From Cytophagales bacterium WSM2-2 (GTDB taxonomy: Bacteria; Bacteroidota; Bacteroidia; Cytophagales; Cyclobacteriaceae), in NCBI GenBank assembly GCA_015472025.1, contig BNHL01000001.1, positions 3,894,001-3,958,000 on the forward strand: 64,000 bases of DNA, written 5' to 3'. The position numbers and the translations under genes were made by a program. Below, piece by piece: positions 1 to 7,976 of this stretch. Numbering within the stretch: the stretch's first letter is position 1; each line of letters begins with the position of its first letter. Below the pieces are notes generated by a model that saw nothing but the letters and a program-made list of their open reading frames with translations, was not told where the DNA came from and did no database searches.

Positions 1-679
1 GGTGAGCGGCTTCGGTAATCATTTTGGTGTTGAGGTTATCAAAACTTATTCCGCGCAGTTCGCTTGCCTCCAGGTGATCGGCCAGTAATTTGTAAACAGT
101 TCGCTTGATTCCCGTTGCCGAGACATAAGTTTCAAGACAGCCGCGCTTACCACAATTGCAGAAGCGCCCCGTTGGGTTAACGGAAGTATGTCCGAGTTCA
201 CCGGCAATTCCATGATGACCATTGAGCAATAAGCCATTGCTTACAAACCCACTTCCGAGGCCTGTGCCAAGCGTGATCACAATGAAATCCTTCATGTTAC
301 GTGCATTGCCATACACCATTTCGCCTACCGCAGCGGCATTGGCGTCATTCGTGAGGATGCATGGTACCCCCAGTCTTTCGGTGAACATTTTGGCCAGCGG
401 AAGGATGCCTTTCCATTTCAGATTTGTGGCATGTTCAATATTGCCAGTGTAGTAATTTCCGTTGGCAGCCCCAACACCGATGCCAATGAGTTTTGAATCA
501 GAAGGAAGACTCGATGAACTCTCATGAATGGCTGTTGCCATTGCTTCGAAGAAATCATCGAAAGTCTCGTGAACAGTGGTGGGAATATTTCCTTGTTGCA
601 ATACATTTCCTTCGCGATCTACAATCCCGAATTTTGTACTCGTTCCTCCAATGTCAATACCAACGGTGAGTTCTCTCAT
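1..679 (-). CDS. ROK-family glucokinase, 3' end outside the window
   Basis: The reading frame opens with ATG at 677-679 and runs off the left edge, so about 226 N-terminal residues are visible. ROK kinases phosphorylate glucose or a related hexose with ATP in the cytoplasm. The frame shows the phosphate-binding motif DIGGTSTKFG near residues 8-17, the catalytic-region motif LTNDANAAA near residue 110, a GTGLGSG loop, and the ROK zinc-binding cluster CNCGKRGCLE (FCNCGKRGC). It starts 10 bases after the pfkA stop on the same strand, so glucokinase, phosphofructokinase and glucose-6-phosphate isomerase probably share a transcript. Glucokinase is the likely activity from this context. Other ROK sugar kinases cannot be excluded without the C-terminus. 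Confidence 0.88.
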   Translation of the reverse strand, partial: MRELTVGIDIGGTSTKFGIVDREGNVLQQGNIPTTVHETFDDFFEAMATAIHESSSSLPSDSKLIGIGVGAANGNYYTGNIEHATNLKWKGILPLAKMFTERLGVPCILTNDANAAAVGEMVYGNARNMKDFIVITLGTGLGSGFVSNGLLLNGHHGIAGELGHTSVNPTGRFCNCGKRGCLETYVSATGIKRTVYKLLADHLEASELRGISFDNLNTKMITEAAH

Positions 680-689
680 TCTGCTTTTG

Positions 690-1673
690 TTAGATAGAAA
701 GGATTTTTGCGATTCGAAGTGATTCTTCGTCTATATCGTGACGAGAATTGGTGATGGTTTCGAAGCTATTATACACGATGAGACCATTTTTGATCCCTAC
801 CATCGCGTTGTTAGTACCTCTGATCAAACCCTCGACCGAAGCCACGCCCATTTTGCTGGCGAGCACCCTGTCGAAATAGGTAGGGGTTCCTCCGCGTTGC
901 AAGTGACCAAGGATAGTGACTTTGATATCGAAGTAATTGTTTCGTTCCGCAAATTTCTTTGCCAAATCCATCGCCCCCCCGATTTTTGAACCTTCGGCTA
1001 CAACTACCAAGCTTGATTTCTTGTTGGTCTTTCCGCCTTCATCCAGTTTCTCGAAAAGCTCATCGAGTGTCATTGTCTCTTCAGGAATGATCGTAGCCAC
1101 AGCACCACCGGCAATGCCGCAGTTGATGGCGATGTATCCTGAATTTCTCCCCATTACTTCAATGAAGAAAAGACGATTGTGTGAAATCGCGGTATCCCGG
1201 ATTTTGTCAATTGCCTCTACTGCTGTATTCGTTGCAGTGTCGAAGCCAATAGTATAATCTGTTCCTGCCAGGTCGTTGTCAATGGTGCCCGGGATGCAGA
1301 TGGAAGGAATTCCAAACTCTTCATAAAAAACATGAAGTCCTGCAAATGTTCCATCTCCGCCAATGGCGACTAAAGCATCAATCCCGTTTTTCTTCAAGTT
1401 GTCAAACGCTTTCTTGCGACCTTCCTTAGTCCGGAATTCCTGGCTGCGCGCTGATTTCAAAATAGTGCCGCCACGCTGGATGATATTGCCGACAGATCGT
1501 GCACCGAGCTTCACAATGTCTCCTGAAATCATGCCATCATAACCTTGCATGATGCCGAAGACTTCCTTCTTGTAGTAAATAGAAGTACGGACAACTGCAC
1601 GAATAGCAGCATTCATTCCAGGGGCATCGCCACCCGAAGTAAAAACACCGATCTTAGAGATTTTAGTATCCAT
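690..1673 (-). CDS. pfkA: ATP-dependent 6-phosphofructokinase
   Basis: This enzyme phosphorylates fructose 6-phosphate to fructose 1,6-bisphosphate in glycolysis. At 327 residues it has the normal bacterial PfkA length. Visible motifs are GGDAPGMN (residues 14-21), GGDGT (105-109), PGTIDND (128-134, with Asp132 as the expected catalytic base), GFDTA, MGRNSGYIA and GHLQRGG. Gly in the GGDG loop and Gly in PGTIDND indicate ATP rather than pyrophosphate as phosphoryl donor, because PPi-type enzymes usually carry Asp and Lys at these places. It lies between pgi (67-base gap) and the ROK kinase (10-base gap), all on the minus strand. Identification is secure. Confidence 0.97.
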   Translation of the reverse strand: MDTKISKIGVFTSGGDAPGMNAAIRAVVRTSIYYKKEVFGIMQGYDGMISGDIVKLGARSVGNIIQRGGTILKSARSQEFRTKEGRKKAFDNLKKNGIDALVAIGGDGTFAGLHVFYEEFGIPSICIPGTIDNDLAGTDYTIGFDTATNTAVEAIDKIRDTAISHNRLFFIEVMGRNSGYIAINCGIAGGAVATIIPEETMTLDELFEKLDEGGKTNKKSSLVVVAEGSKIGGAMDLAKKFAERNNYFDIKVTILGHLQRGGTPTYFDRVLASKMGVASVEGLIRGTNNAMVGIKNGLIVYNSFETITNSRHDIDEESLRIAKILSI

Positions 1674-1740
1674 TACGCTTGAAAGAAGGCCAAAAATAGT
1701 TCTTCCTCAATACTAGGCAAGGATTCTAAATTTTATTTGG

Positions 1741-3396
1741 TCACGATTCGTGTTTCAATCGTTTGAAATAATTGATCAACGCATTTGTAGATGAATCGTG
1801 CGCTGAAATTTCACCTGCAGAAGTCAGTTCAGGCAATATTTTTTTTGCCAGCACTTTTCCTATTTCCACACCCCATTGATCAAAGCTGAAAATATTCCAG
1901 ATGATTCCCTGCACGAAAATCTTGTGCTCATAAATTGCAATAAGGCTACCAAGTGTTCGTGGCGTGAGTTTTTTAAAGAGGATTGAGTTGGTTGGTTTAT
2001 TTCCATTAAATACTCTGAAGGGCGCCTGGAACTCGATTTCTTCTTCAGAGAATCCGGCTGACTTCAGTTCTTTTTCCACTTCTTCCAATGTTTTCCCAAG
2101 CATTAACCCCTCAGTCTGTGCGAAGAAATTTGAGAGCAGTTTATCATGGTGATCACTGATTGGATTGTGACTGACTGCAGGGGCAATGAAATCGCAGGGA
2201 ATCATTTTTGTTCCCTGGTGAATCAATTGATAAAAGGCATGCTGGCCGTTGGTGCCGGGTTCTCCCCAGATGACGGGACCGGTTTGATACATTAATTCTC
2301 TGCCAGAGCGATCAACCGATTTGCCATTACTCTCCATGTTGCCTTGTTGGAAATAAGCTGCGAAACGATGGAGATATTGATCATAGGGCAAGATGGCTTC
2401 GCTGGATGCATCGAAGAAATTGACGTACCAAATGCCGATCAGGGCAAGCATGACAGGAACGTTCTTTTCGAAAGATTCGGTTTTAAAATGATTGTCGATA
2501 GCGTGTGCGCCCTCCAGGAGCTGAACGAAATTCTCAAAGCCGATGGTACAAGCAATCGATAAGCCTATGGCGGACCACAATGAATAGCGGCCACCTACCC
2601 AATCCCAGAATTCAAACATGTTTTCAGTGGCAATACCAAAGGCAGACACTGCTTTCGCATTTGTTGAAAGTGCAACAAAATGTTTGGCTACGTCTCCGCG
2701 CCCTCCTGTTTTTTCAAGGAACCATTTCTTTGCCGACTCTGCGTTTGTCATCGTCTCCTGTGTGGTGAATGTTTTGGAGGCAATGATGAATAGCGTAGTT
2801 TCCGGATCAAGGTGTTTCAATGTTTCCGCAATGTGTGTGCCGTCTACATTGGAAACAAAGTGCGGTTTGATATGTTGATGATAAGGCTTCAGTGCCTCCG
2901 CTACCATAAGTGGCCCAAGATCTGAGCCACCAATTCCGATATTAACTATATCCGTGATTGCTTTTCCGGAGTGTCCTTTCCACTCACCACTTAGCAGGCG
3001 TTGTGAAAAACTCTTCATTTGGTCGAGGACTTTGTTCACTCCTGGCATTACGTCTTTGCCATCGACTAAGATCGGGGAATTGCTCCGGTTGCGTAGTGCT
3101 GTGTGCAAAACAGACCGATGCTCGGTTTGATTGATGATTGCGCCCTCGAACATTGCCTTGATCGCTTCGCTCAGGTCTGTCTGATTGGCAAGCTCAACAA
3201 GTGCATCGACTACTTCCTGCGAGATTAAGTTCTTGGAATAGTCCACAAGGATGTCTTCGAATTTCAAATGGAATTTATCAAAGCGTTGTGCATCTTCGGC
3301 AAAGAGCTCGCGCATATGCATGGCTTGCATGTTCAGGAAGCAAAACGTGAGCTTCGGCCACGCGGTGGTTTCGGTAGGGTTAATAGAATTGAGCAT
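1741..3396 (-). CDS. pgi: Glucose-6-phosphate isomerase
   Basis: This enzyme interconverts glucose 6-phosphate and fructose 6-phosphate in the cytoplasm. The protein has 551 residues, the usual size of the long bacterial/eukaryotic PGI type. It carries the PGI signatures: [10 protein letters not shown] in the first sugar-phosphate isomerase fold, SKTFTTQET in the phosphate-binding loop, [11 protein letters not shown] (PGI signature 1 region), [14 protein letters not shown] with the catalytic Glu/His region, and a C-terminal DQWGVEIGK containing the active-site Lys. The start [13 protein letters not shown] aligns with the usual PGI N-terminus. It is followed by pfkA and preceded by the START-like gene with a 50-base gap, which suggests co-transcription. 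Confidence 0.97.
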   Translation of the reverse strand: MLNSINPTETTAWPKLTFCFLNMQAMHMRELFAEDAQRFDKFHLKFEDILVDYSKNLISQEVVDALVELANQTDLSEAIKAMFEGAIINQTEHRSVLHTALRNRSNSPILVDGKDVMPGVNKVLDQMKSFSQRLLSGEWKGHSGKAITDIVNIGIGGSDLGPLMVAEALKPYHQHIKPHFVSNVDGTHIAETLKHLDPETTLFIIASKTFTTQETMTNAESAKKWFLEKTGGRGDVAKHFVALSTNAKAVSAFGIATENMFEFWDWVGGRYSLWSAIGLSIACTIGFENFVQLLEGAHAIDNHFKTESFEKNVPVMLALIGIWYVNFFDASSEAILPYDQYLHRFAAYFQQGNMESNGKSVDRSGRELMYQTGPVIWGEPGTNGQHAFYQLIHQGTKMIPCDFIAPAVSHNPISDHHDKLLSNFFAQTEGLMLGKTLEEVEKELKSAGFSEEEIEFQAPFRVFNGNKPTNSILFKKLTPRTLGSLIAIYEHKIFVQGIIWNIFSFDQWGVEIGKVLAKKILPELTSAGEISAHDSSTNALINYFKRLKHES

Positions 3397-3446
3397 GTTT
3401 TAATTTAAAAGCCGGAAAATTAAGACAGGAGAGAGGCAGGCGCAAA

Positions 3447-3860
3447 TTATCCGCCCACCACTTTTCTTAATTTTTCAACGAGTCCTTCCCAAAGGTCCTG
3501 GAGTTCATCCATATCGTCAAAGTCAGAGTAGTCGTTTACTTTGAGGAACGTGGTTTGGGTCAGTTCGTTTACTTCAAGTCGAAGTTCAAAATAAGAAGGG
3601 TCTTTTTCGTCAGCTTTAGATTCTGGCAAATATTCAAATCGCGCAAAATGATTGGTGCGGTGGGCTGCCATGATGGCTTTGTGCTCTTCATTGTCCCATA
3701 CAAAGGTGAAAACCTTTTCAGGGCTGATATTTACATTGTCTGCAAACCACTCGGAAAGACCGCTTGCTGTTTGGATGTAAGGGTACAGCATTTTGATAGA
3801 GGCATGGATTTCGAAGTCCGTGGTAAATAAATTCTTCATTTTCGCTTCAGCCGTTGCCAT
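3447..3860 (-). CDS. START-like domain small protein
   Basis: A 137-residue cytoplasmic protein without signal peptide or membrane segment. It resembles the START/AHSA1-like helix-grip proteins common in Bacteroidota: an N-terminal FEIHASIKMLYPYIQTASGLSEWF segment typical of the family start, alternating strands in the middle, and a long amphipathic C-terminal helix (LQDLWEGLVEKLRKVV). The ligand is unknown. An alternative start at Met8 (3839) fits the domain better, since seven residues of low complexity precede it. It is the first gene of the minus-strand run leading to pgi and pfkA. A role in glycolysis is not implied by sequence, only by position. Confidence 0.75.
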   Translation of the reverse strand: MATAEAKMKNLFTTDFEIHASIKMLYPYIQTASGLSEWFADNVNISPEKVFTFVWDNEEHKAIMAAHRTNHFARFEYLPESKADEKDPSYFELRLEVNELTQTTFLKVNDYSDFDDMDELQDLWEGLVEKLRKVVGG

Positions 3861-3938
3861 GCTTCCTGATTCGAATTTAAGTTATGACGATTTTTTATCA
3901 ACAACAAATAAACTTTTGGCTATGCGTTTTTTAGATAG

Positions 3939-3966
3939 TTGAAAAGCATAAAAGTTTGTATGTTTG
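3939..3966 (+). promoter_or_regulatory. Bacteroidota-type promoter of the Met tRNA
   Basis: TTG at 3939-3941 is followed after 17 bases by TATGTTTG at 3959-3966, which matches the Bacteroidota consensus TTTG/TTG (-33) and TAnnTTTG (-7). The mature tRNA begins 14 bases downstream, leaving a short 5' leader for RNase P. No other gene could use this site on the plus strand. Confidence 0.65.
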
Positions 3967-3980
3967 CGCCTCTTTTTCAG

Positions 3981-4054
3981 GGCGAGGTAGCTCAGTTGGT
4001 TAGAGCATCGGATTCATAACCCGAAGGTCGGCAGTTCAAATCTGCTCCTCGCTA
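3981..4054 (+). tRNA. tRNA-Met (CAT anticodon)
   Basis: A complete cloverleaf can be drawn. The acceptor stem pairs GGCGAGG (3981-3987) with CCTCGCT (4047-4053) with a G1-U72 wobble, and A73 is at 4054; CCA is not encoded. The D-arm reads AGCTCAGTTGGTTAGAGC, the anticodon CAT is at 4015-4017 in a TTCATAA loop, and the T-arm contains GTTCAAATC. The anticodon stem has an apparent A31-C39 mismatch at its top. It lacks the C1-A72 mismatch and the three G-C pairs of an initiator tRNA, so it is an elongator Met tRNA, or possibly an Ile tRNA that is read with lysidine at position 34. Confidence 0.96.
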
Positions 4055-4060
4055 CATCAA

Positions 4061-4092
4061 AGCATCAGGGTTTCCTGGTGCTTTTTATTTTT
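4061..4092 (+). terminator. Intrinsic terminator of the tRNA gene
   Basis: AGCATCAGG (4061-4069) pairs with CCTGGTGCT (4074-4082) with one G-T wobble around a four-base loop. The stem is followed by TTTTATTTTTAT. It sits seven bases after the tRNA. Confidence 0.85.
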
Positions 4093-4276
4093 ATACTGAA
4101 TTCAACCGAATGACCTTTGGTGACGCATTAATTTCTGCTTCTGAGGTTGTTATGTCGCTTTAAATTTACATCGTCCGGTACTGTTTGAGTAGTTTACACC
4201 AGCTTGTAAAATACTTTCATTATCAATACTTTAGTGTCTCAAAGTTCATTTTTTAAACGAATCATCATTTTTTGCC

Positions 4277-5116
4277 ATGAGAGCGATTTGGAAAGGACAC
4301 ATCCAGTTTTCTTTGGTAACAATTCCAGTAAGAGTTTATAGTGCTATCGACACTGGAAAAACCATCAGTTTTAACCTCCTTACCAAGGAAGATCACAACC
4401 CGGTGAGTTATGAAAAGAAAGATAAGGTAACGGGCAAGCCGCTTCGCAACGAAGAGATTGTAAAGGGTTATCAATATGAACCTGGACAATTTGTTATCGT
4501 TGAACAAGAGGATCTGGATAAAGTGAAATTGAAGAGTGAGAAGGTGGTGGAGATACAAGGGTTCGTAAAAACAGAAGAAGTTCATCACACCCTTTTTGAA
4601 ACGCCATACTTTGTAGGACCGGATGGTGATATCGCAGCAAAGACTTACGGCTTGCTTTGCCAGGTGTTGAAAGACAGCGGTAAGATTGGTGTGGGTAAAG
4701 TTGTTCTCAGAGATCGCGAGACTCCGGTTTTGATCACACCATACCAAAAAGGAATCATGATGTATCGTCTGCGTTATCCTGACGAGGTAAAAAACATCAA
4801 CGAAGTTCCGCAGCTGCTGGAAGTAAAAGCAGACAAAGAGCAATTAAAACTTGCAAAGACACTAGTTGATTCGATGTCGATCAAATTCTCCGACATCGAA
4901 ATGAAGGATCACTACTACGATGCGCTTAAAGCCATCATCGATGCCAAAGTAGCCGGTAAGGAAATAGTGACTTTTGTTGAGGAAGAGCCGAAAGTAATAG
5001 ACATCATGACTGCACTAAAGGCAAGTATCGATGCAGCCAAGAAGAAGCCGATGGAAAAAGCCAAGGGCGCTGCCAAGGTCGAGGAGAAAAAAGTGGTCAG
5101 AAGAAAAGCGAGCTAA
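4277..5116 (+). CDS. ku: Bacterial Ku, DNA-end-binding protein
   Basis: Bacterial Ku binds double-strand DNA ends as a homodimer and recruits ligase LigD for non-homologous end joining. The 279-residue protein starts with MRAIWKGHIQFSLVTIPVRVY, the standard Ku opening, and continues through the Ku beta-barrel core (NPVSYEKKDKVTGKPL, EQEDLDKVKLKSEK, and the MMYRLRYPDEV segment). The tail from about residue 250 is rich in lysine and alanine (KKKPMEKAKGAAK), as in Ku proteins with a basic DNA-binding C-terminus. No ligD or ATP-dependent ligase is present in this window, so the partner must lie elsewhere. The gene follows the Met tRNA by about 220 bases of non-coding sequence. Confidence 0.95.
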   Translation: MRAIWKGHIQFSLVTIPVRVYSAIDTGKTISFNLLTKEDHNPVSYEKKDKVTGKPLRNEEIVKGYQYEPGQFVIVEQEDLDKVKLKSEKVVEIQGFVKTEEVHHTLFETPYFVGPDGDIAAKTYGLLCQVLKDSGKIGVGKVVLRDRETPVLITPYQKGIMMYRLRYPDEVKNINEVPQLLEVKADKEQLKLAKTLVDSMSIKFSDIEMKDHYYDALKAIIDAKVAGKEIVTFVEEEPKVIDIMTALKASIDAAKKKPMEKAKGAAKVEEKKVVRRKAS

Positions 5117-5134
5117 AGTCTTTAGCTTTGGGGC

Positions 5135-5908
5135 ATGTGCCGTGGATTAATCAATGGATTACATTTTTGCCTGTCTTTAATTCTATGCTCGCGACTCTGT
5201 GCGCAGACTCCCGGATCAGCAATTTCGCACTCCGAAAAACCTGAAAAACTCAACTTGCTCCTGTACACGAGAACAATCTCCGATTCGCACGGCAATGTTC
5301 GACTTGATCAAAACATCGTTCCTAACTTCAGATTAAATCCCTGGCTAAAATTGGAACTCGGCCTCCGCCATGGTGAAACAACAAAACTCTTTGACGCCTA
5401 TTTTCATTACAAGGTCGAACTACAAACGAAATTTTTCTGGAAAAAAATACGATTGATTGCCAGGTTGTCCGATAACGTAGTGAAGTACACTTCACCCGGG
5501 TATAAGAAAAGTAATTACCTATGGATTGCAGAATCCAGGGTTCCTCTTTCAAAGTCGTTTATGCTTCTCGCTGCGGGTGGCTATGTATTCTCGTACCAGC
5601 ACGACAATGTGTTTGATGGATATCCGTCAGTAAATAGCGGAACGCCCAATAACTATCCAACCTACAAACTGACGGTGAGATATACATTCAATCAAAAGGG
5701 GTATGCCGAGATTACTTATGGAGCTTATGATGTTTTCAATCCCTATTTGTTAACCAGCCCATTTACTCAGGCAGCGTTCGAATATGATTTCTCTGAAAAG
5801 TACACGCTCTATTCTTATTTCAGGTACCAATACGACCATCAGATAGATGCACCACTCAACGACTTTTTAGGGCTGGGTGTCCGTATTCATTTCCATTCCC
5901 GCTCCTGA
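5135..5908 (+). CDS. Outer-membrane beta-barrel protein of unknown function
   Basis: A 257-residue protein with an N-terminal hydrophobic segment ending near CAQTPG, consistent with a signal peptide. The rest alternates short amphipathic strands rich in Tyr, Phe, Lys and Asp (for example AYFHYKVELQTKFFW, YAEITYGAYDVF, YTLYSYFRYQY) and ends in a strand LGVRIHFHSRS. This is the pattern of a small outer-membrane barrel of about 12 strands. It is similar in style to the DUF2490 type, but I cannot assign a family with certainty. It starts 18 bases after ku, so both may be transcribed together. No specific function is supported. Confidence 0.7.
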   Translation: MCRGLINGLHFCLSLILCSRLCAQTPGSAISHSEKPEKLNLLLYTRTISDSHGNVRLDQNIVPNFRLNPWLKLELGLRHGETTKLFDAYFHYKVELQTKFFWKKIRLIARLSDNVVKYTSPGYKKSNYLWIAESRVPLSKSFMLLAAGGYVFSYQHDNVFDGYPSVNSGTPNNYPTYKLTVRYTFNQKGYAEITYGAYDVFNPYLLTSPFTQAAFEYDFSEKYTLYSYFRYQYDHQIDAPLNDFLGLGVRIHFHSRS

Positions 5909-6020
5909 GTTCTCAACACAAACGTTTGCGCTGCAACTTGACTGAAGTTTGATTTTGTAAATCTTCACCTTGCACGAAAATAAAATTACATTGCGTATAA
6001 CATCTTTTTGCGCACTGTAA

Positions 6021-7976
6021 ATGAAAATGATTCTTCCCGATCGTGCCCGAGTTTTAATTGAGAATGTGCAACCCGTGGTTGATGGCGGACTGTATCCAGC
6101 CAAACGAACGATAGGGGAGAAAGTGGATATCACTGCGGACATTTTCACAGATGGACACGATCATATTCGTGCTTGTGTTTTATATAAGAAGGAGAAAGAT
6201 GGGCAGTGGATTGAGTTACCGCTTCGCCACACTTTCAACGATGGGTGGATTACTTCTTTCCCAGCGGCTGAGAAGGGAAATTATTTTTTCACCGTTCATG
6301 CCTGGATTGATCATTTTGAAACATGGTACGATGGTTTCAAAAAGAAAGCAGCAGCTAAAGTTGATGTTTCTGTCGAGTTGTTGGAGGGCGCTGCTTTTTT
6401 GCGGAGGCTGAAAAATTCCAACAGAGAATTACAAGCCCTGGCGGAAAAACTGGAAGACAAAACCAAACGTACTGAAGCAATCGATCTGGTACTTAGCAAA
6501 AACTTTGCGGAGATAGTTGAACAAAGTCCGTTAAAAGATATTGTAACCAAAACTGAAAGCGAATATCAGGTAGTGGTTGAATTTTCCAAGGCAAACTTCA
6601 GTGCGTGGTATGAATTTTTTCCCAGGTCTTCTTCCCTGGAGGCGGGCAAGCATGGAACATTCAAAGACTGCACGCGACTTTTGCCGCGTATTGCTTCGAT
6701 GGGATTTGATGTAATTTATTTTCCGCCAATTCATCCGATCGGAAAAATCAATCGCAAAGGCAAAAACAATAATGTGAAATCCGTGACCGGGGAGCCTGGT
6801 TCTCCCTGGGCTGTAGGAAGTGACGAAGGAGGTCATAAGTCATTGCTGCCGGCACTTGGGAATCTCGATGATTTCAAATCATTAGTAAATGAAGCCAAGC
6901 GTCTCGGTATTGACATTGCCATGGACATGGCGTTTCAGTGTGCGCCTGATCACCCGTATGTGAAAGAACATCCGGAATGGTTTATTCTTCGTCCGGATGG
7001 ATCGATACAGTATGCCGAAAATCCTCCCAAGAAATACCAGGACATCTATCCCTTCAACTTTGAATGCGAGAACTGGAAAACATTATGGAACGAATTGCTT
7101 TCGGTCTTCTTCTATTGGATTGACAATGGAATAAAAATCTTTCGCATTGACAACCCCCACACAAAGCCGATCCTTTTCTGGCAGTGGATCATAACCGAAG
7201 TTCACAAGAAAGATCCGGATATTATTTTTCTCTCCGAAGCTTTCACGCGTCCGAAGATCATGGATTCGTTGGCTAAGGTGGGGTTCACACAATCGTACAC
7301 TTACTTCACCTGGCGGATAACAAAACAGGAGCTCACCGAATACATGAATGAATTGGTGAACACGGCTTCACGGAATTATTTCAGGCCTAATTTCTGGCCC
7401 ACTACCCCAGACATATTGCCGTATCATCTTCATCACAAGAGCGAGAATACTTTCATTTTACGGTTTGCCCTGGCAGCTACGTTAAGTTCGAATTATGGAA
7501 TCTATGGGGCTGCGTATGAATTCCGTGATAACGATCCTTACCTGGGGAAAGAAGAGTTCAACAATTCGGAGAAATATGAAATTCGCTACTACGACTGGAA
7601 GCGAACGAATCGCATGACCGACATCATGTCGCTAGTGAATAAGGCAAGGAAGGAAAATGCTTCCCTGCAGTCGACATGGAATATTCAGTTCTGCGACATC
7701 CAAAACGACAACATCATCGCTTACCTCAAGTGCACAGATGACCTTTCGAACATCATTCTGGTTTTGGTGAATCTGAATGCCAATGCAATGGAATCAGGAT
7801 TCGTTCAGCTGCCTAAATCGATACTGAAATTGGACGATAAGATCAACGTGAAGTTGAATGACCTCGTCACCGGAGAGCATTTTACCTGGACGCAGGAGTG
7901 GAATTATGTGCAGATCAATCCGGATAAGATGCCGTTTCATTTGTTTAAACTAACCATCGAAGAATCCAACATGTAA
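6021..7976 (+). CDS. glgE: Alpha-1,4-glucan:maltose-1-phosphate maltosyltransferase
   Basis: GlgE, a GH13 subfamily 3 enzyme, transfers maltosyl units from maltose 1-phosphate to the non-reducing end of alpha-1,4-glucan and releases phosphate. The 651-residue protein has the GlgE N-terminal domain (RVLIENVQPVVDGGLYPAKR), then the (beta/alpha)8 barrel. Catalytic residues are visible: nucleophile Asp377 in FRIDNPHTK, acid/base Glu406 in FLSEAFTRP, and Asp464 in TTPDILPYH. The FRIDNPHTK motif is specific for GlgE rather than amylases. Its stop codon overlaps the start of the next gene by one base (TAATG), so translation is probably coupled. It opens the alpha-glucan operon. Confidence 0.96.
   Translation: MKMILPDRARVLIENVQPVVDGGLYPAKRTIGEKVDITADIFTDGHDHIRACVLYKKEKDGQWIELPLRHTFNDGWITSFPAAEKGNYFFTVHAWIDHFETWYDGFKKKAAAKVDVSVELLEGAAFLRRLKNSNRELQALAEKLEDKTKRTEAIDLVLSKNFAEIVEQSPLKDIVTKTESEYQVVVEFSKANFSAWYEFFPRSSSLEAGKHGTFKDCTRLLPRIASMGFDVIYFPPIHPIGKINRKGKNNNVKSVTGEPGSPWAVGSDEGGHKSLLPALGNLDDFKSLVNEAKRLGIDIAMDMAFQCAPDHPYVKEHPEWFILRPDGSIQYAENPPKKYQDIYPFNFECENWKTLWNELLSVFFYWIDNGIKIFRIDNPHTKPILFWQWIITEVHKKDPDIIFLSEAFTRPKIMDSLAKVGFTQSYTYFTWRITKQELTEYMNELVNTASRNYFRPNFWPTTPDILPYHLHHKSENTFILRFALAATLSSNYGIYGAAYEFRDNDPYLGKEEFNNSEKYEIRYYDWKRTNRMTDIMSLVNKARKENASLQSTWNIQFCDIQNDNIIAYLKCTDDLSNIILVLVNLNANAMESGFVQLPKSILKLDDKINVKLNDLVTGEHFTWTQEWNYVQINPDKMPFHLFKLTIEESNM

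Noticed and set aside
4265-4843. 192-residue minus-strand open frame over ku
   Set aside because: The antisense ku frame is the real gene; this frame has the unbalanced Phe/Leu composition of a shadow.
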